A DNA stretch of 48,286 nucleotides from assembly GCA_015056125.1 (NCBI GenBank), contig SVGW01000013.1:1-48286 (forward strand), written 5' to 3'. The DNA comes from Clostridiales bacterium. Its GTDB lineage: Bacteria; Bacillota; Clostridia; Christensenellales; Aristaeellaceae. Below are positions 9,495-16,927 of the stretch, piece after piece. The notes beneath the pieces were generated by a model. It searched no databases, was not told where the DNA came from, and saw only the letters and a list, made by a program, of their open reading frames with translations. Numbering within the stretch: the first letter of the stretch is position 1; each line of letters starts with the position of its first letter. The translations under genes were made by a program, and so were the position numbers.

Positions 9495-9740
9495 ATTGGC
9501 GATGAAGGAGAACAAAGCCTCCATCCGCCGCGCCTCTCAAGAGAAGGGCTGCCAATGGCTGGAAGCTGCCCGGGGCGCGAGGAGGAAATTCGCTCCGGAG
9601 CTGCGGCGCCGAAAGATGAGTAAGCGCTGCCGTTTCCCGCGTTAAGGGATTGGAGGGCGGTGCTTTTGCATCGCTGAAATTGGGTGGTACCGCGTGCGCC
9701 TATCACGCCCCATGGCATTTGCTGCCAGGGGCGTTTTGAT
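9495..9740 (+). ncRNA. T-box riboswitch, phenylalanine type, upstream of pheS
   Basis: tRNA-sensing leader that should lift premature termination when uncharged tRNA-Phe accumulates. The T-box sequence GGGTGGTACCGCG is at 9682–9694. In stem I the helix GGAG (9507–9510)/CTCC (9593–9596) and the helix CCTCC (9518–9522)/GGAGG (9581–9585) bracket an internal loop. Its 3' strand AAATTCG (9586–9592) carries TTC at 9589–9591, a Phe codon in the specifier position. The segment around 9541–9567 resembles the AGAGA and GCTGGAAG pieces of the distal stem I T-loop module. The terminator is listed separately. Sequence, position and downstream gene all agree. Confidence 0.92.
9705..9740 (+). terminator. 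T-box-controlled intrinsic terminator before pheS
   Basis: ACGCCCC (9705–9711) pairs with GGGGCGT (9728–9734), extended inside by TGGCA/TGCCA, followed by a short T run (TTTTGATT). It begins 11 nt after the T-box motif, the usual place for the competing terminator. Confidence 0.85.
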
Positions 9741-9779
9741 TGTCCGGGCATCATGGCCCGAATTGGAGGGAAAAAAGGA

Positions 9780-10808
9780 ATGGATATCCGGGAAAACCTG
9801 CAAAAAATCAGTGAAGAATTGAAACAAGAATTGCTCGCCATCGCTACCGTTCAGGAATTGGAAGCCCTGAAGGTGAAGGTGCTGGGCAAAAAAGGCTCTC
9901 TGACGGCGCTTTTGCGCGGCATGGGCCAGCTCTCCCCTGAAGAAAGGCCCAAGGCCGGCCAGCTCATCAATGAAACCCGGGAACAGCTCACCGCCCTGCT
10001 GGACGAAAAGCAGCAGGCCCTGGCCCTGAAGGAAAAGGAAGAGCGGCTTCTCAAGGAAGCCATTGACGTCACCGAGCCCCGGGATCTTCCCCAGATCGGC
10101 GCCGTTCACCCCATGCAGCTGGTGCTGAACGAAGTATTGGATTGCTTCACCAGCATGGGCTTCTCCGTGGCGGAAGGCCCCGAAGTGGAATTGGATCACT
10201 ATAATTTTGAGCTTCTGAATCTGCCCAAGAACCATCCTGCCCGGGATGCGCAGGATACCTTCTATATCGATGATAATATCGTGCTGCGCACCCACACTTC
10301 TCCTGTGCAAGCCCGCACCATGCTCTCTCAGAAGCCCCCCATCCGCATCGTTTGCCCCGGTCGGGTGTTCCGCGCCGATGAAATGGATGCCACCCATAGC
10401 CCCGTATTCCATCAGATTGAGGGCCTGGTGATCGATAAGGATGTGACCATGGGCGACCTCAAGGGCACCCTGGATGCTTTCGCCAAGCGCCTCTACGGTA
10501 ATGATATCGAGGTGCGCTTCCGCCCCTCTTTCTTCCCCTTCACCGAGCCTTCTGCCGAAGTGGACCTTACCTGCTTCAACTGCCACGGTAAAGGCTGCCG
10601 GGTGTGCAAGGGCACCGGTTGGATTGAAGTGCTAGGCTGCGGCATGGTGAACCCCAAGGTGCTGGAAATGTGCGGCATTGATTCCAAGGTGTATTCCGGC
10701 TTTGCCTTCGGCATCGGCCTGGAGCGCATCACCATGCTGCGCTACGGCATCAAGGACCTGCGCCTCCTCTTTGAAGGCGATCTGCGCTTCCTCAAGCAGT
10801 TCAGGTAA
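9780..10808 (+). CDS. pheS: Phenylalanine--tRNA ligase alpha subunit
   Basis: Catalytic subunit (342 aa) of the cytosolic alpha2beta2 PheRS, which charges tRNA-Phe. An N-terminal coiled coil (about residues 1–85) contacts tRNA. The class II core follows, with motif 2 RVFRADEMDATH, a Cys-rich CFNCHGKGCRVCKGTGW segment common in bacterial PheS, and motif 3 FGIGLERITMLRYG near the C terminus. The frame is open upstream through the T-box, but GGAGGG at 9765–9770 fixes the start at ATG 9780, giving normal length. It is expressed under T-box control with pheT. Confidence 0.97.
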   Translation: MDIRENLQKISEELKQELLAIATVQELEALKVKVLGKKGSLTALLRGMGQLSPEERPKAGQLINETREQLTALLDEKQQALALKEKEERLLKEAIDVTEPRDLPQIGAVHPMQLVLNEVLDCFTSMGFSVAEGPEVELDHYNFELLNLPKNHPARDAQDTFYIDDNIVLRTHTSPVQARTMLSQKPPIRIVCPGRVFRADEMDATHSPVFHQIEGLVIDKDVTMGDLKGTLDAFAKRLYGNDIEVRFRPSFFPFTEPSAEVDLTCFNCHGKGCRVCKGTGWIEVLGCGMVNPKVLEMCGIDSKVYSGFAFGIGLERITMLRYGIKDLRLLFEGDLRFLKQFR

Positions 10809-10819
10809 CGGATTTTATG

Positions 10820-10882
10820 GCGGAGGGAATGCTTTTGAGTCAAAAACACCTCCTCCGCACCTCCCCCGAAAACCTGCTTTGG
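10820..10882 (+). repeat. Two-hairpin intergenic element, copy A1
   Basis: Begins 11 nt after the pheS stop. Hairpin 1 spans 10820–10858: GCGGAGG pairs with CCTCCGC around the core TTTTGAGTCAAAA, with a few mismatches. Hairpin 2 is CCGAA (10866–10870)/TTTGG (10878–10882). Forward orientation. It is paired with inverted copy A2 across a spacer of about 95 bp. Confidence 0.8.
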
Positions 10883-10977
10883 ACTTGATTTTGATAAGGG
10901 CCAGACAGGTTTCCCAATGAAGCTTTGATATTGTTGTATCGCGGGGAAAAAAGATGGCAATTGTGGCCCTGTCCCAT
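10883..10977. other. Spacer between inverted repeat copies A1 and A2
   Basis: About 95 bp between the two inverted elements in the pheS–pheT gap. I see no gene or clear promoter in it. The equivalent spacer in the second inverted pair (34036–34133) is 98 bp, but the two spacers do not look alike in sequence. Confidence 0.5.
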
Positions 10978-11050
10978 CCCGAATCGGTTTTCGGGAAAGG
11001 GGTGCAGGGGGAAACCCACTTTTGCCATCAAAAGTGGGTTTCCCCCTGCA
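10978..11050 (-). repeat. Two-hairpin intergenic element, copy A2 (inverted), in the pheT leader
   Basis: Reverse-orientation copy. Small hairpin CCCGAA (10978–10983)/TTCGGG (10990–10995) comes first on the + strand. It is followed by a perfect 22-bp inverted repeat, arms 11003–11024 and 11029–11050, with loop CCAT. The centre reads TTTTG-CCAT-CAAAA, unlike the TTTTGAGTCAAAA of most copies. It ends 4 nt before the TAGGAGG ribosome site of pheT, so the hairpin would be present in a pheST mRNA. No T run follows, so it does not look like a terminator. Confidence 0.8.
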
Positions 11051-11070
11051 AAATAGGAGGTCTCTTAAGA

Positions 11071-13461
11071 ATGAAAGTATCCATGAAATGGCTCAAGCAG
11101 TACGCCGATATTCCCATGGACGCGGACAGCTATGAAAGCCGTATGATTATGACCGGCACGGGCGTGGAAGGTATCGATGACCTGGGCGCGGAACTGGAAA
11201 ACGTAGTGGTTGGCAAAGTGCTCACCTGCCGGGACCATGAAAACAGCGATCATCTCCACGTATGCACCGTGGATGTGGGCGAAGCTGAACCCCTTCAAAT
11301 CGTGTGTGGCGCGCCCAACGTGAAGGAAGGGCTGCTGGTGCCTGTTGCCAAGATCGGGGCCAAGCTTCCCGGCGGCATCACCATTAAAAAAGGCAAGCTC
11401 CGCGGCGTGGAAAGCCAGGGCATGCTCTGCTCCGGCCCCGAATTGGGCGTTCCGGTGGAATTGTACCCCTCCGTGGGCGATGCCGGTTTGCTGATCTTCC
11501 ATGAAGAATATCCCCTGGGCGCTGATGTGAAGCCCATTTTCGGCCTGGATGACAAGGTGATTGATTTTGAAATCCTTGCTAATCGCCCGGACTGCCTGTG
11601 CGTGTGGGGCGTAGCCCGCGAAACCGCCGTGGCCATGGGCACGGAGCTGAAGCTGCCTGAAATTTCCGTGAAGGAAGTGGGCGGCGATATCAGCGATTAT
11701 GCCAAGGTGGAAGTATCGGAAGCGGAACTCGCTCCCCGCTATGCTGCCAAGGTGATCAAGAATGTGCGCGTGGCGCCCTCTCCTGCCTGGCTGCGCCAGT
11801 ATCTCCACGCTGCTGGCATGCGCTCCATTAACAACGTGGTAGATATCACCAACTTCATCATGCTGGAAACCGGCCATCCCATGCACGCCTTTGACCTTGC
11901 CAAGGTGCGCGGCCGCCACATCATCGTGCGCAAGGCCGAAAAGGGCGAAACCCTCACCACCCTGGACGGCAAGAACTACGAGCTGGCCGGAGGGGAACTG
12001 ATGATTTGCGATGAAGTGGGCCCCACCGGCCTGGCCGGCATCATGGGGGGCGAAGAGAGCGAAATCACCGAATCCACCCAGGAAGTGCTCTTCGAGTGCG
12101 CGGCCTTTGACCGCACCTCCATCCGCGTCACTGCCCGCGCCCTGGGCATCCGCACCGAGGCCTCCGGTCATTTTGAGCGGGGCGTATCTCCCGCCACGGT
12201 GATGGACGCCCTGATGCGCGCCTGCCAGATGGTGAATGAACTGGACGCCGGCGATGTGGTATCCGGCGTGTATGATTATTATCCCCATCCCATTATCCCT
12301 GCCACCCTCACCGTTTCCTGCCAGCGGATGGCCCGCCGGGCGGGCGTGGAAATTGCGCCCGAGGAAATGGAAAATATTCTGAAAAAGCTGCAGTTCACCG
12401 TATCCCGCAACGGGGATGAAATGGTGGTCACTGCTCCTGCTTTCCGCCAGGATGTGGACCAGGAAGCGGATATCTGCGAAGAAGTGCTGCGCTATGCGGG
12501 CTATGACCTGATTCCCATCACCCGCCTCCGGGGCGAAAACACCATGGGCGGCCAGAATGAAAAGGGGCGCCGCCAGGCCGCCCTCCGCGCCCAGCTTACC
12601 GGCATGGGCTTCTATGAAAGCATGACCTTCTCCTTCATTTCCGCCAAGTCCATCGCTCAATTGGGCCTGCCGGAGGATGATAAACGCAATCAGCCCCTGA
12701 TGGTGCTCAATCCCCTGGGCGAGGATACCGCCTGCATGCGCACCACGCTGCTTTGCGGCCTGCTCAAAACCCTGTCCACCAACATCAAAAATGGCAATGA
12801 AAACGGCCGGCTCTATGAAATGGGTACCATCTTTGACGCCCACAACCGCACAAAGGAAGGCCTGCCCACCGAAACCCCCGCTCTGGCCATCGGCATGTAT
12901 GGCGATGCGGATTTCTATGCCATCCGCGGCGTGGTGGAAGCCCTGTGCCAGAAGGCGGGCATGGCCTATGAAATCGCGGCCTGCGAAGAAGCCTATCTCC
13001 ATCCCGGCCGCCGGGCTGCCATCCTGGTGGAGGGCGAAGTATTGGCCGTGCTGGGCGAAATTCATCCCGACGCTGCCCAGCGCTTTGATATCACCGGTCG
13101 CGCCTATGTGGCCCAGGTGAATCTGCCCGTGTTCTTTGCCCATTCCGTGCCCCTGGGCACGGTGAAATCCATCGCCCGCTTCCCTGCCGTGAACCGCGAT
13201 CTGGCGCTGGTAATGAAGGAAAGCCAGCAGGTGGGGCCCCTGATGAACGCCATCAAGGCGGGCTGCGGCGCCATGCTGGAGGACATCCGCATGTTCGACG
13301 TGTTCCGCGGCGCACAGATTGGCGAAGGCAACAAGTCCGTAGCCTTCTCCCTCACCTATCGCGCTGCCGATCATACCCTCACCGATGAAGAAATCACCCG
13401 GCTCACCGACAAGGCGCTCAAGATTGCCAAGGAGCAGTTTGACGCCGTGCTGCGTGCGTAA
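11071..13461 (+). CDS. pheT: Phenylalanine--tRNA ligase beta subunit
   Basis: Structural and editing subunit of PheRS, 796 aa. Domains in order: EMAP-II-like tRNA-binding domain (about residues 40–150, with GKVLTCRDHENSDHLHVC), B3/B4 editing domain (about 210–390), B5 (about 400–470), a catalytic-like class II fold and a C-terminal FDX-ACB anticodon-binding domain (about 700–796). TAGGAGG at 11054–11060 sets the start at ATG 11071; the open frame extends further upstream through repeat A2 but that part is not convincing. It lies 262 bp after pheS and is separated from it by two repeat elements, which is unusual for this pair. Confidence 0.96.
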   Translation: MKVSMKWLKQYADIPMDADSYESRMIMTGTGVEGIDDLGAELENVVVGKVLTCRDHENSDHLHVCTVDVGEAEPLQIVCGAPNVKEGLLVPVAKIGAKLPGGITIKKGKLRGVESQGMLCSGPELGVPVELYPSVGDAGLLIFHEEYPLGADVKPIFGLDDKVIDFEILANRPDCLCVWGVARETAVAMGTELKLPEISVKEVGGDISDYAKVEVSEAELAPRYAAKVIKNVRVAPSPAWLRQYLHAAGMRSINNVVDITNFIMLETGHPMHAFDLAKVRGRHIIVRKAEKGETLTTLDGKNYELAGGELMICDEVGPTGLAGIMGGEESEITESTQEVLFECAAFDRTSIRVTARALGIRTEASGHFERGVSPATVMDALMRACQMVNELDAGDVVSGVYDYYPHPIIPATLTVSCQRMARRAGVEIAPEEMENILKKLQFTVSRNGDEMVVTAPAFRQDVDQEADICEEVLRYAGYDLIPITRLRGENTMGGQNEKGRRQAALRAQLTGMGFYESMTFSFISAKSIAQLGLPEDDKRNQPLMVLNPLGEDTACMRTTLLCGLLKTLSTNIKNGNENGRLYEMGTIFDAHNRTKEGLPTETPALAIGMYGDADFYAIRGVVEALCQKAGMAYEIAACEEAYLHPGRRAAILVEGEVLAVLGEIHPDAAQRFDITGRAYVAQVNLPVFFAHSVPLGTVKSIARFPAVNRDLALVMKESQQVGPLMNAIKAGCGAMLEDIRMFDVFRGAQIGEGNKSVAFSLTYRAADHTLTDEEITRLTDKALKIAKEQFDAVLRA

Positions 13462-13473
13462 AATGTAAATATT

Positions 13474-13537
13474 GCGGGAGGGGGATTTTTGAGTCAAAAA
13501 TCCCCCCCTCCCGCACCCACCCCAAAAACCAAATGGG
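13474..13537 (+). repeat. Two-hairpin intergenic element, copy C
   Basis: Starts 12 nt after the pheT stop. Left arm 13474–13492 and right arm 13494–13514 pair around a single central G. The right arm carries two extra C residues. Core TTTTGAGTCAAAA is intact. Hairpin 2 is CCCA (13521–13524)/TGGG (13534–13537), where other copies have CCCG/CGGG, a compensatory change. Confidence 0.8.
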
Positions 13538-13602
13538 AATCCGTGTGATTGATCATCTATCAGCAATGTGTCCCAGTATGGTAAGGCAATTCAAATGTTA
13601 CA

Positions 13603-13630
13603 CCCTGCAATCTGCAGGGCCTTTTTATTT
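13603..13630 (+). terminator. Intrinsic terminator after pheT
   Basis: CCCTGCA (13603–13609) and TGCAGGG (13613–13619) form a 7-bp stem with a 3-nt loop, followed by CCTTTTTATTT. It should end the pheST transcript, downstream of repeat copy C. Confidence 0.85.
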
Positions 13631-13668
13631 CCTCTAATCCAGATTACAATAATATCCGAGGTGATGAT

Positions 13669-14265
13669 ATGACCACAGGCGAAAAGATCGCGGCGCTGCG
13701 AAAGGAAAAGGGAATCACTCAGGAGCAGATGGCGGAAATGCTGAATGTATCCCGCCAATCGGTATCCCGATGGGAGATGGACGCTGCCTTTCCTGAAACG
13801 GAAAAGCTGGTGCGGCTCAGCAAAATTCTGGGCTGCAGCATTGATTTTCTCCTGAATAATGCTCTGGAGGCGCGTACCGAGCGCACCCATCCTTCCGTGC
13901 TGGAATGCTTTCGTTTTATCCGGGAATGCGGCTATTTCTTTCTGGCCACCTCCTTGGATCAGCGACCCCGGCTCCGCCCCATGGGCCTGATCTACGCCAA
14001 TGACCAAGCGCTCTACATCGCCACCGACCGACGAAAGAGCGTATACGATGATCTCATCCGCAATCCGCTGGTAGAGCTGGCCAGCTATAATCTGAATAAC
14101 CGCCGGTGGATTCGGATAAGCGGAAAAGCGGAAGTGGAGAATGATCCGGGGATTCAGGCAGAAATGATAGCGCTCTATCCCATGATTCGCCAGGAATTCA
14201 TTCAGAAGGATGAAATTTTTCTGGTCATATTCAAGCTATCCATTGAAAGCCTCAAAATCGACTAA
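13669..14265 (+). CDS. HTH (Cro/CI-type) fused to FMN-binding split-barrel protein
   Basis: 198-aa fusion. Residues 1–65 are a Cro/CI-like helix-turn-helix (KGITQEQMAEMLNVSRQSVSRWE). Residues about 75–198 resemble the pyridoxamine-5'-phosphate-oxidase-like FMN split barrel. The architecture suggests a regulator that senses flavin or redox state, or an oxidoreductase with its own DNA-binding head; this is inference. GAGGTGAT precedes ATG 13669. The next gene, 12 bp downstream, is another flavin split-barrel protein, so the two may share regulation and cofactor. Confidence 0.8.
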   Translation: MTTGEKIAALRKEKGITQEQMAEMLNVSRQSVSRWEMDAAFPETEKLVRLSKILGCSIDFLLNNALEARTERTHPSVLECFRFIRECGYFFLATSLDQRPRLRPMGLIYANDQALYIATDRRKSVYDDLIRNPLVELASYNLNNRRWIRISGKAEVENDPGIQAEMIALYPMIRQEFIQKDEIFLVIFKLSIESLKID

Positions 14266-14277
14266 GGAGGAAGCCAT

Positions 14278-14832
14278 ATGGAACGGAAATCTTATGGTCC
14301 CCGCCATGCCATGCCCGTGCAGCCCCTCTTCATCGTGGGCACCCGCAATGAGAATGGCACCCCTAATTTTGCGCCCATCACCTGGGTGAGCAAAACCTGC
14401 CGGGAAGGAGAAGAAAACCTGATCGTAATCAGCATGTACGGCACGAAAAAAACCAAGCAAAATACCCACCGCACCAAGCAGCTGACGCTGAATCTGGTGA
14501 GCACCGATATGCTGACGCTTACGGATTATCTGGGCAAAGCATCCGGCAAAAACGGCGAAAAAAAAGCCCTGCCCTACGGAATCGGCAGCGCATTGCAGGT
14601 GGACGCCCCTACATTGGATGATTCCAAATGGGTGTGCGAATGCGAAGTGGAGCAGCACGTGACCATCGGCCATTCCGACACCTTCTTTTGCCGCATCAAA
14701 AATATCCAGATCGATGCCGAAATCGATGTATCCAGCGGCTGGATTGATCTGACCCAGTTTGAACCCGTAATCTATTCCGGCAATTACCATTCCATCGGCG
14801 ATTTCCTGGGAAAAATCGGGGAGTTTTATTAA
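14278..14832 (+). CDS. Flavin reductase-like FMN-binding protein
   Basis: 184-aa predicted cytosolic flavoprotein of the flavin-reductase-like split-barrel family (N-terminal PLFIVGTRNENGTPNFAPIT and the later STDMLTLTDYLG segment are typical). Members bind FMN and transfer electrons from NAD(P)H or partner proteins. AAGGAGG lies just upstream of ATG 14278, and the gap from the HTH fusion is 12 bp, so the pair is almost certainly co-transcribed. The physiological substrate cannot be read from sequence. Confidence 0.85.
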   Translation: MERKSYGPRHAMPVQPLFIVGTRNENGTPNFAPITWVSKTCREGEENLIVISMYGTKKTKQNTHRTKQLTLNLVSTDMLTLTDYLGKASGKNGEKKALPYGIGSALQVDAPTLDDSKWVCECEVEQHVTIGHSDTFFCRIKNIQIDAEIDVSSGWIDLTQFEPVIYSGNYHSIGDFLGKIGEFY

Positions 14833-14849
14833 CAGGTGCATGGGGAACG

Positions 14850-15214
14850 TTGGGGGGCTTTGCCCCTCCGCCCCACCAGGGGCATTGCCCCTGGACCCTT
14901 CCTCCGGACACACAATTCACATAATCAGGCAACGTGCCGGTGACACGCTGGGAAACCGCATTGACCACGGGCACGGCGGCCATGGCCGCCAGCCGGATGC
15001 AAAGCATCCGGGGAAAACAGAAAAAACGGCGGGAGAGAAAGCTTGCTTTCTCCACCGCCTTTTTTCATGTTTTCATTGTGCCCGTGTAAATCGCTGCTTC
15101 GTTCCCAAAGCTTCTTGCGCATTCAAGCAGCTTAGTTGCTGCGTCTCTGTCGCATACCGGAGTCCAGAGGAGATATTCTCTGGCGCGGGGGTACGGGGGC
15201 CGCGGAGGCCCCTG
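14850..15214. repeat. ~365-bp multi-hairpin repeat element, copy 1
   Basis: Fills the gap between two convergent genes, about 17 nt from one stop and 9 nt from the other. Matches copy 2 (38827–39192) along its whole length. Local stems: CCAGGGGC/GCCCCTGG (14876–14894), GGCGGC/GCCGCC (14975–14990), CCGGATGC/GCATCCGG (14993–15011), CCAGAG/CTCTGG (15164–15183) and GGGGCC/GGCCCC (15196–15212). Long-range pairings: CACGGGCAC (14966–14974) with GTGCCCGTG (15078–15086), and CTCCGG (14902–14907) with CCGGAG (15157–15162). An A-run/stem/T-run hairpin sits at 15021–15065. Open frames across it look spurious. Confidence 0.85.
15021..15065. terminator. Bidirectional terminator inside multi-hairpin element copy 1
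   Basis: AAAAAAC, then a GC stem (GGCGG…CCGCC) capped by an AGAAAGC/GCTTTCT stem, then TTTTTT. The A run on one side and T run on the other allow termination in both directions, fitting its place between convergent genes. Confidence 0.75.
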
Positions 15215-15222
15215 ACCGCCCC

Positions 15223-15777
15223 TCATCTCACCGCTGTAATCTTCTCCAGCAAGAGCAAAAAATCCGCTTCCTCCGCAGCAGGAGCGAAAATGGCGTAGGC
15301 GGCCGTGCTGTCGGCAAAATAGGCGCAGTAGGCGCCCTCCCGGCTTGCCAATGTAACCGGCAAATTCATGGCTGTTAAATCGCTGCGAAGCTGCACGTCC
15401 AAATGATCCATGAGCAACAGGGGCGCAGCCTCCGCTGGGCGCACGGCGTATACCGTAAAGGCATCGTAAGTTAGGGTCACTTTCCGGGCCGTTTGTCCAT
15501 CGTAGGCAGCATTTCTGGCCTCCCCTGCCGGGGTGCTTCCAGGAAGAAAAGGAAGGGCTGCCCCAAATAAGCGGGCCAGGGCAGCCACGTCCCCCATATT
15601 GGCCGCCTGCATAGGCGTGACAGCCTCCTTTTCTTCCTCCACTACCCACTGGCCCTCCAAATCCTTTTCGGGGATTTCCAATAAAATCGCCGCCAGAAAT
15701 ACCACGGCGATCATCAATGCAGCCGCCATTGCGCTGCCTGCACTGCAAAATAATTTTTTTATTTTACCCTTTCCCAT
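15223..15777 (-). CDS. Hypothetical protein with N-terminal membrane segment
   Basis: Not recognised. 184 aa: a short basic start (MGKGKIKKLF), one hydrophobic segment (about residues 11–34) serving as signal anchor or signal peptide, then an extracytoplasmic domain of about 145 residues with alternating strands. GGAAAGG upstream fixes ATG 15777; a longer frame exists but lacks a ribosome site. It overlaps the 3' end of the gene before it by 14 bp and is the last of three genes transcribed from about 16.7 kb. Its stop lies 9 nt from multi-hairpin element copy 1. Confidence 0.65.
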   Translation of the reverse strand: MGKGKIKKLFCSAGSAMAAALMIAVVFLAAILLEIPEKDLEGQWVVEEEKEAVTPMQAANMGDVAALARLFGAALPFLPGSTPAGEARNAAYDGQTARKVTLTYDAFTVYAVRPAEAAPLLLMDHLDVQLRSDLTAMNLPVTLASREGAYCAYFADSTAAYAIFAPAAEEADFLLLLEKITAVR

Positions 15778-16117
15778 GCTTTTTTCCTTTCCGCTTGCTC
15801 CATTCCTGGCCGGCCACGGCACCAATCAGCGAAATCAGCAGGCAAATGAGCCCTACGCCCATGCTTTCATAGGCCGGCAGAAGCAACAGCGCCCCGCCCA
15901 CCGGGAAAAAGGCGGCCATGGGATGCACGCCCCCAAGGCCTGCCCAAAAGGCCAGGCCCGCCGCCGACATAGGCATCACAGCATAGAGGTGCAAAAGATA
16001 CAATACCACTCCGGCGTCCCCTTCCATCATCATATACAGGAAAGGGATGCCCTGCAGCGCCAGCGCGAAAAGCACAAGGAGCCCAAAGCGCAAAAGGGCC
16101 CGCCGCCCGGCGCTCAT
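15764..16117 (-). CDS. Hypothetical small polytopic membrane protein
   Basis: Not recognised. 117 aa with about three to four hydrophobic segments and a basic C terminus (SKRKGKKHGKG). ATG 16117 overlaps the TGA of the preceding gene (ATGA), which argues for translational coupling; a longer upstream frame would overlap that gene heavily. The 3' end overlaps the next gene by 14 bp. The three genes at 15.2–16.7 kb appear to be one operon of unknown function involving the membrane. Confidence 0.65.
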   Translation of the reverse strand: MSAGRRALLRFGLLVLFALALQGIPFLYMMMEGDAGVVLYLLHLYAVMPMSAAGLAFWAGLGGVHPMAAFFPVGGALLLLPAYESMGVGLICLLISLIGAVAGQEWSKRKGKKHGKG

Positions 16118-16686
16118 ACGATCAATGCGCGTACTTCCGCGCCCAGATTTTCGTCCAAATGCTCCGTTTGCCCATTTAAAAAGCCATAGCAGGCCCGGTA
16201 AAAGGCCCCGGAAAGCAGCTGCTGCTCTGCCACGGAAAGAAAAGGACATAGGAAAATATTCCGAATCACATCGCCCATGGGCAATGAAAGATAAAGGGGA
16301 ATCCTTTTAGGCGGCACAAACCCAAAGAGGGAAGGCACATGCTCCTTCTGATGCCAGATGAATATATCCACATATTCCCGGGCCATCTCTCCCAGATATT
16401 CTTTCATAAATGCCTCAGGGTCTTTCGCCAGGGCCAGGCACTTTTTCAGCCGGGGCGCATCAAAAAATTCCCGGGCCATTTTTTTCTGCTGCGCTTCACT
16501 GTGGGATTCCGGATGCTCAAAGACATGAAAAAGATAGCATTTGATCAGCGAAGGATCGGGGTTTTTTCTATCTTTTTTCCAATGATCCCCCAGCAGCAGC
16601 AATTCCCGCTGCACAGATAAATCCCCGGGGTTTTCCTGCTCTTTCATGAGCAATTGCTCATACCTCTCCCGCTCATTCCCAGCCAT
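16114..16686 (-). CDS. Hypothetical soluble protein
   Basis: Not recognised. 190 aa, no signal peptide or transmembrane segment, rich in charged and aromatic residues and predicted mostly helical, beginning MAGNERERYEQLLMKEQENP. The N-terminal helical repeat-like region could be an interaction domain; no catalytic motif is visible. ATG 16686 is preceded by AAGGAG and by a good promoter (16710–16738). First gene of a three-gene operon with two predicted membrane proteins. Confidence 0.7.
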   Translation of the reverse strand: MAGNERERYEQLLMKEQENPGDLSVQRELLLLGDHWKKDRKNPDPSLIKCYLFHVFEHPESHSEAQQKKMAREFFDAPRLKKCLALAKDPEAFMKEYLGEMAREYVDIFIWHQKEHVPSLFGFVPPKRIPLYLSLPMGDVIRNIFLCPFLSVAEQQLLSGAFYRACYGFLNGQTEHLDENLGAEVRALIV

Positions 16687-16709
16687 ATCTTTTCACATCC
16701 TTCTCCTTT

Positions 16710-16738
16710 AGTATACCATTTCTTCGCTCCTCTCACAA
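16710..16738 (-). promoter_or_regulatory. Sigma-A promoter for the 16686→15223 operon
   Basis: On the minus strand, TTGTGA (16738–16733) and TATACT (16715–16710) are separated by 17 bp. The ribosome site and ATG 16686 follow within 25 nt. Confidence 0.75.
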
Positions 16739-16800
16739 CCTTTTCCCATGATTATGTTACAAATTCTTTGCAAATTTATGTGGATTTTACAATTACACTA

Positions 16801-16809
16801 TGCTATAAT
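16801..16809 (+). promoter_or_regulatory. Extended −10 promoter for the CNNM gene
   Basis: TGCTATAAT: perfect −10 box at 16804–16809 with the extended TG element at 16801–16802; no clear −35. The transcript would have a leader of about 110 nt containing a small hairpin at about 16842–16858 (CAGC…GCTG) followed by CTTTTTCC, which might act as a weak attenuator. Confidence 0.6.
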
Positions 16810-16927
16810 AGAAATTGGAATCTTATCGGATTTCGGAAAACAGCCCGCCGGGCGCTGCTTTTTCCAAATTCTTCCCCGGCCTGCCGGAAGGGCAAACCTC
16901 CGGCGCAAATCTAAGGAGGAAATCACT

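Noticed and set aside
11065..13566. 833-codon open frame antisense to pheT
   Set aside because: Mirror of pheT produced by its G+C-rich codon use, in which antisense stops are rare; no ribosome site and no recognisable domain. pheT on the other strand is certain.
14840..15298. 152-codon frame across multi-hairpin element copy 1 (and 38723–39421 across copy 2)
   Set aside because: Translations are read-through of hairpins (Gly/Pro/Arg-rich) and the reading frame is not kept between the two copies.
16816..16927. Mg2+ riboswitch (M-box) before the CNNM gene
   Set aside because: The leader of about 110 nt is too short and shows none of the conserved M-box segments; only one weak hairpin is present.
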